DNA of 64,000 nucleotides, taken from positions 8,514,485 to 8,578,484 of the forward strand of contig JAKSZU010000011.1 of assembly GCA_026018925.1 (NCBI GenBank), read 5' to 3'. The DNA comes from Tupaia tana (taxonomy: Eukaryota > Chordata > Mammalia > Scandentia > Tupaiidae). Under the pieces are notes generated by a model. That model did not search any database. It saw nothing but the letters and a program-made list of their open reading frames with translations, and was not told where the DNA came from. Positions 63,131 to 64,000 of this stretch are shown here, in pieces. The translations under genes were made by a program, and so were the position numbers. The stretch's first letter is position 1. Every line of letters begins with the position of its first letter.

Positions 63131-63679
63131 AAAAATAAAGATAAAAGAGATGCAAAGCATAAGCAAAAATGTCTAAAATTATTGTAGAAATATGATGACA
63201 TGTTATGAAAACGGTAATAGCTAGAATTCACAGAAGTGGAAAAAAGCATGTCCTGATCTGTTGCCTGATTGTGAACCAAGGTCTCTGCCTCTTGGCAGAC
63301 ACTTCTTTATATAAAATCTTCCCCTGATATGGGCTGGATTTATTGATTCACAGATAGAATATGGCAGAAGTAGTGAGCTCTCTCTCAGGCACATGCTCGC
63401 TCTCTCTCCCATCTTCTGGTAGTCAGTTGGCAGACCTGTGAACAGGCCTGTGTCATGAGGAACAAAAGCTCGACAACAACCCAGTGAGTGAGTGTGGGGT
63501 GTGCCCCGCCCTCTCCCATTGAGCCTTCGGATGAAGCCACAGCCCCATCCCACCCAAGCTTGACTACAACCTGACGGAGGGCCTTGAGACTAAGGCACCC
63601 AGCGACACAAAGCCCAGGTTCCTGATGTACAGAAACGGAAAGGAAAGAAACTTTTTGATATAAAATTTCTGACTGGTAC
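63131..63679. other. Unique DNA
   Basis: No repeat is recognised. Open frames on minus run into the neighbouring SINE and are not called genes. Confidence 0.4.
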
Positions 63680-63944
63680 TTTTTTTTTTTTTTTTTTTTG
63701 CAGAGGTTTTCACTATAGGGTGTGTGCACTCGCCAGACAGACAGACAGAGAGACAGAAAGCGAGAAATCACCCCCCAGGGGGGATGGCCACGCCGCAATC
63801 CCTTCTCCTCCATTCTCCTCTCGGGATCCTGGGCACGCATGCACACGCGCCAGGCTTGAGTTTTAAGCCACCGGTCTGGGATGCGAACTGTGGTCGACTA
63901 CATGGGAGTCCAGCGACATAGCCATTACGCTAACTGCTGGTCCC
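63680..63944 (-). mobile_element. SINE-A, near consensus
   Basis: T run, TTTTCACTATAGGGTGTG, perfect hairpin block, CTGCTGGTCCCC. TGACTGGTACTTTT / TGATTAGTACTTTT is the target duplication. Confidence 0.95.
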
Positions 63945-64000
63945 CTGATTAGTACTTTTTATAAGCAGAACTCTTGGGATTGGGTTGGGCAAAAAGGAAG

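Noticed and set aside
63385-63846. 153-codon antisense open frame
   Set aside because: Begins in a SINE-A and continues into unique DNA without a recognisable domain.

Overview
This window is non-coding mammalian chromosomal DNA. I find no intact host protein gene, rRNA, tRNA gene or CRISPR array. Three things identify the lineage. Ancient eutherian repeats (MIR, L2, hAT-Charlie relics, MaLR LTRs, old L1M) are mixed with younger L1 copies. About 56 copies of tRNA-headed SINEs occur that are not Alu, B1/B2, CAN, Bov or VES. Fossil 7SL-derived monomers suggest Euarchontoglires. My best guess is a colugo (Dermoptera), whose genome is known for its own tRNA-derived SINEs. This is inference and needs a repeat-library search.

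Layout. 1-2.4 kb is the 3' half of an L1 on +. 2.4-16 kb holds many SINEs, mariner-type MITEs, an L2, an old L1 and unique DNA. 16.8-18.9 kb is an antisense MaLR provirus remnant with both LTRs. 19.0-21.0 kb is a large inverted duplication with arms of about 630 bp. 21.0-26.6 kb stacks an old antisense L1, an old sense L1 ORF1 region, two hAT relics and an L2. 27.0-28.4 kb is mostly unique. 31.7-36.5 kb is one 5'-inverted (twin-primed) L1 that later received a CCT6A processed pseudogene and a SINE. 36.8-37.6 kb is a MaLR LTR. 38.6-45 kb is unique DNA with MIR and MITEs, including a repeat-free conserved-looking block at 42.3-43.3 kb. 46-55 kb is an old antisense L1 holding many younger insertions. 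The main one is a 3.4-kb element at 48.6-52.1 kb that has an L1 5' region and ORF1 but no ORF2. 55-64 kb has more SINEs, a 300-bp purine tract and 7SL-like monomers.

The window works as a layered retrotransposition record. L1 machinery explains the L1s, the SINEs, the CCT6A copy and the ORF1-only element, because target-site duplications and A-tails are visible at many of them. The most notable items are the ORF1-only (HAL1-like) element with its apparent 3' transduction, the inverted duplication carrying SINEs at matching positions in both arms, the twin-primed L1 with an exact 14-bp target duplication, and the internal SINE diversity (22-bp insertion subfamily, A/B hybrid, B-box deletion).

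SINE names used below are mine. SINE-A: long, about 255 bp, with a C-rich/G-rich hairpin and a CCCTATAGCAAAAA tail. SINE-B: short, about 160 bp, head followed directly by a CT-rich stretch and an ATAAAGTTAAATAAAATAATTC-like tail. SINE-C: older and diverged, with AACTTGAAAA after box B. SINE-D: a separate type with CTCCCTGA after box B and a CTCACTCATGGAAG-like tail. L1 3' ends come in two types: 3'UTR-A (TTTACAAGCTAARTGATGTA) and 3'UTR-B (GTACACTGTAAAGATGTATG).
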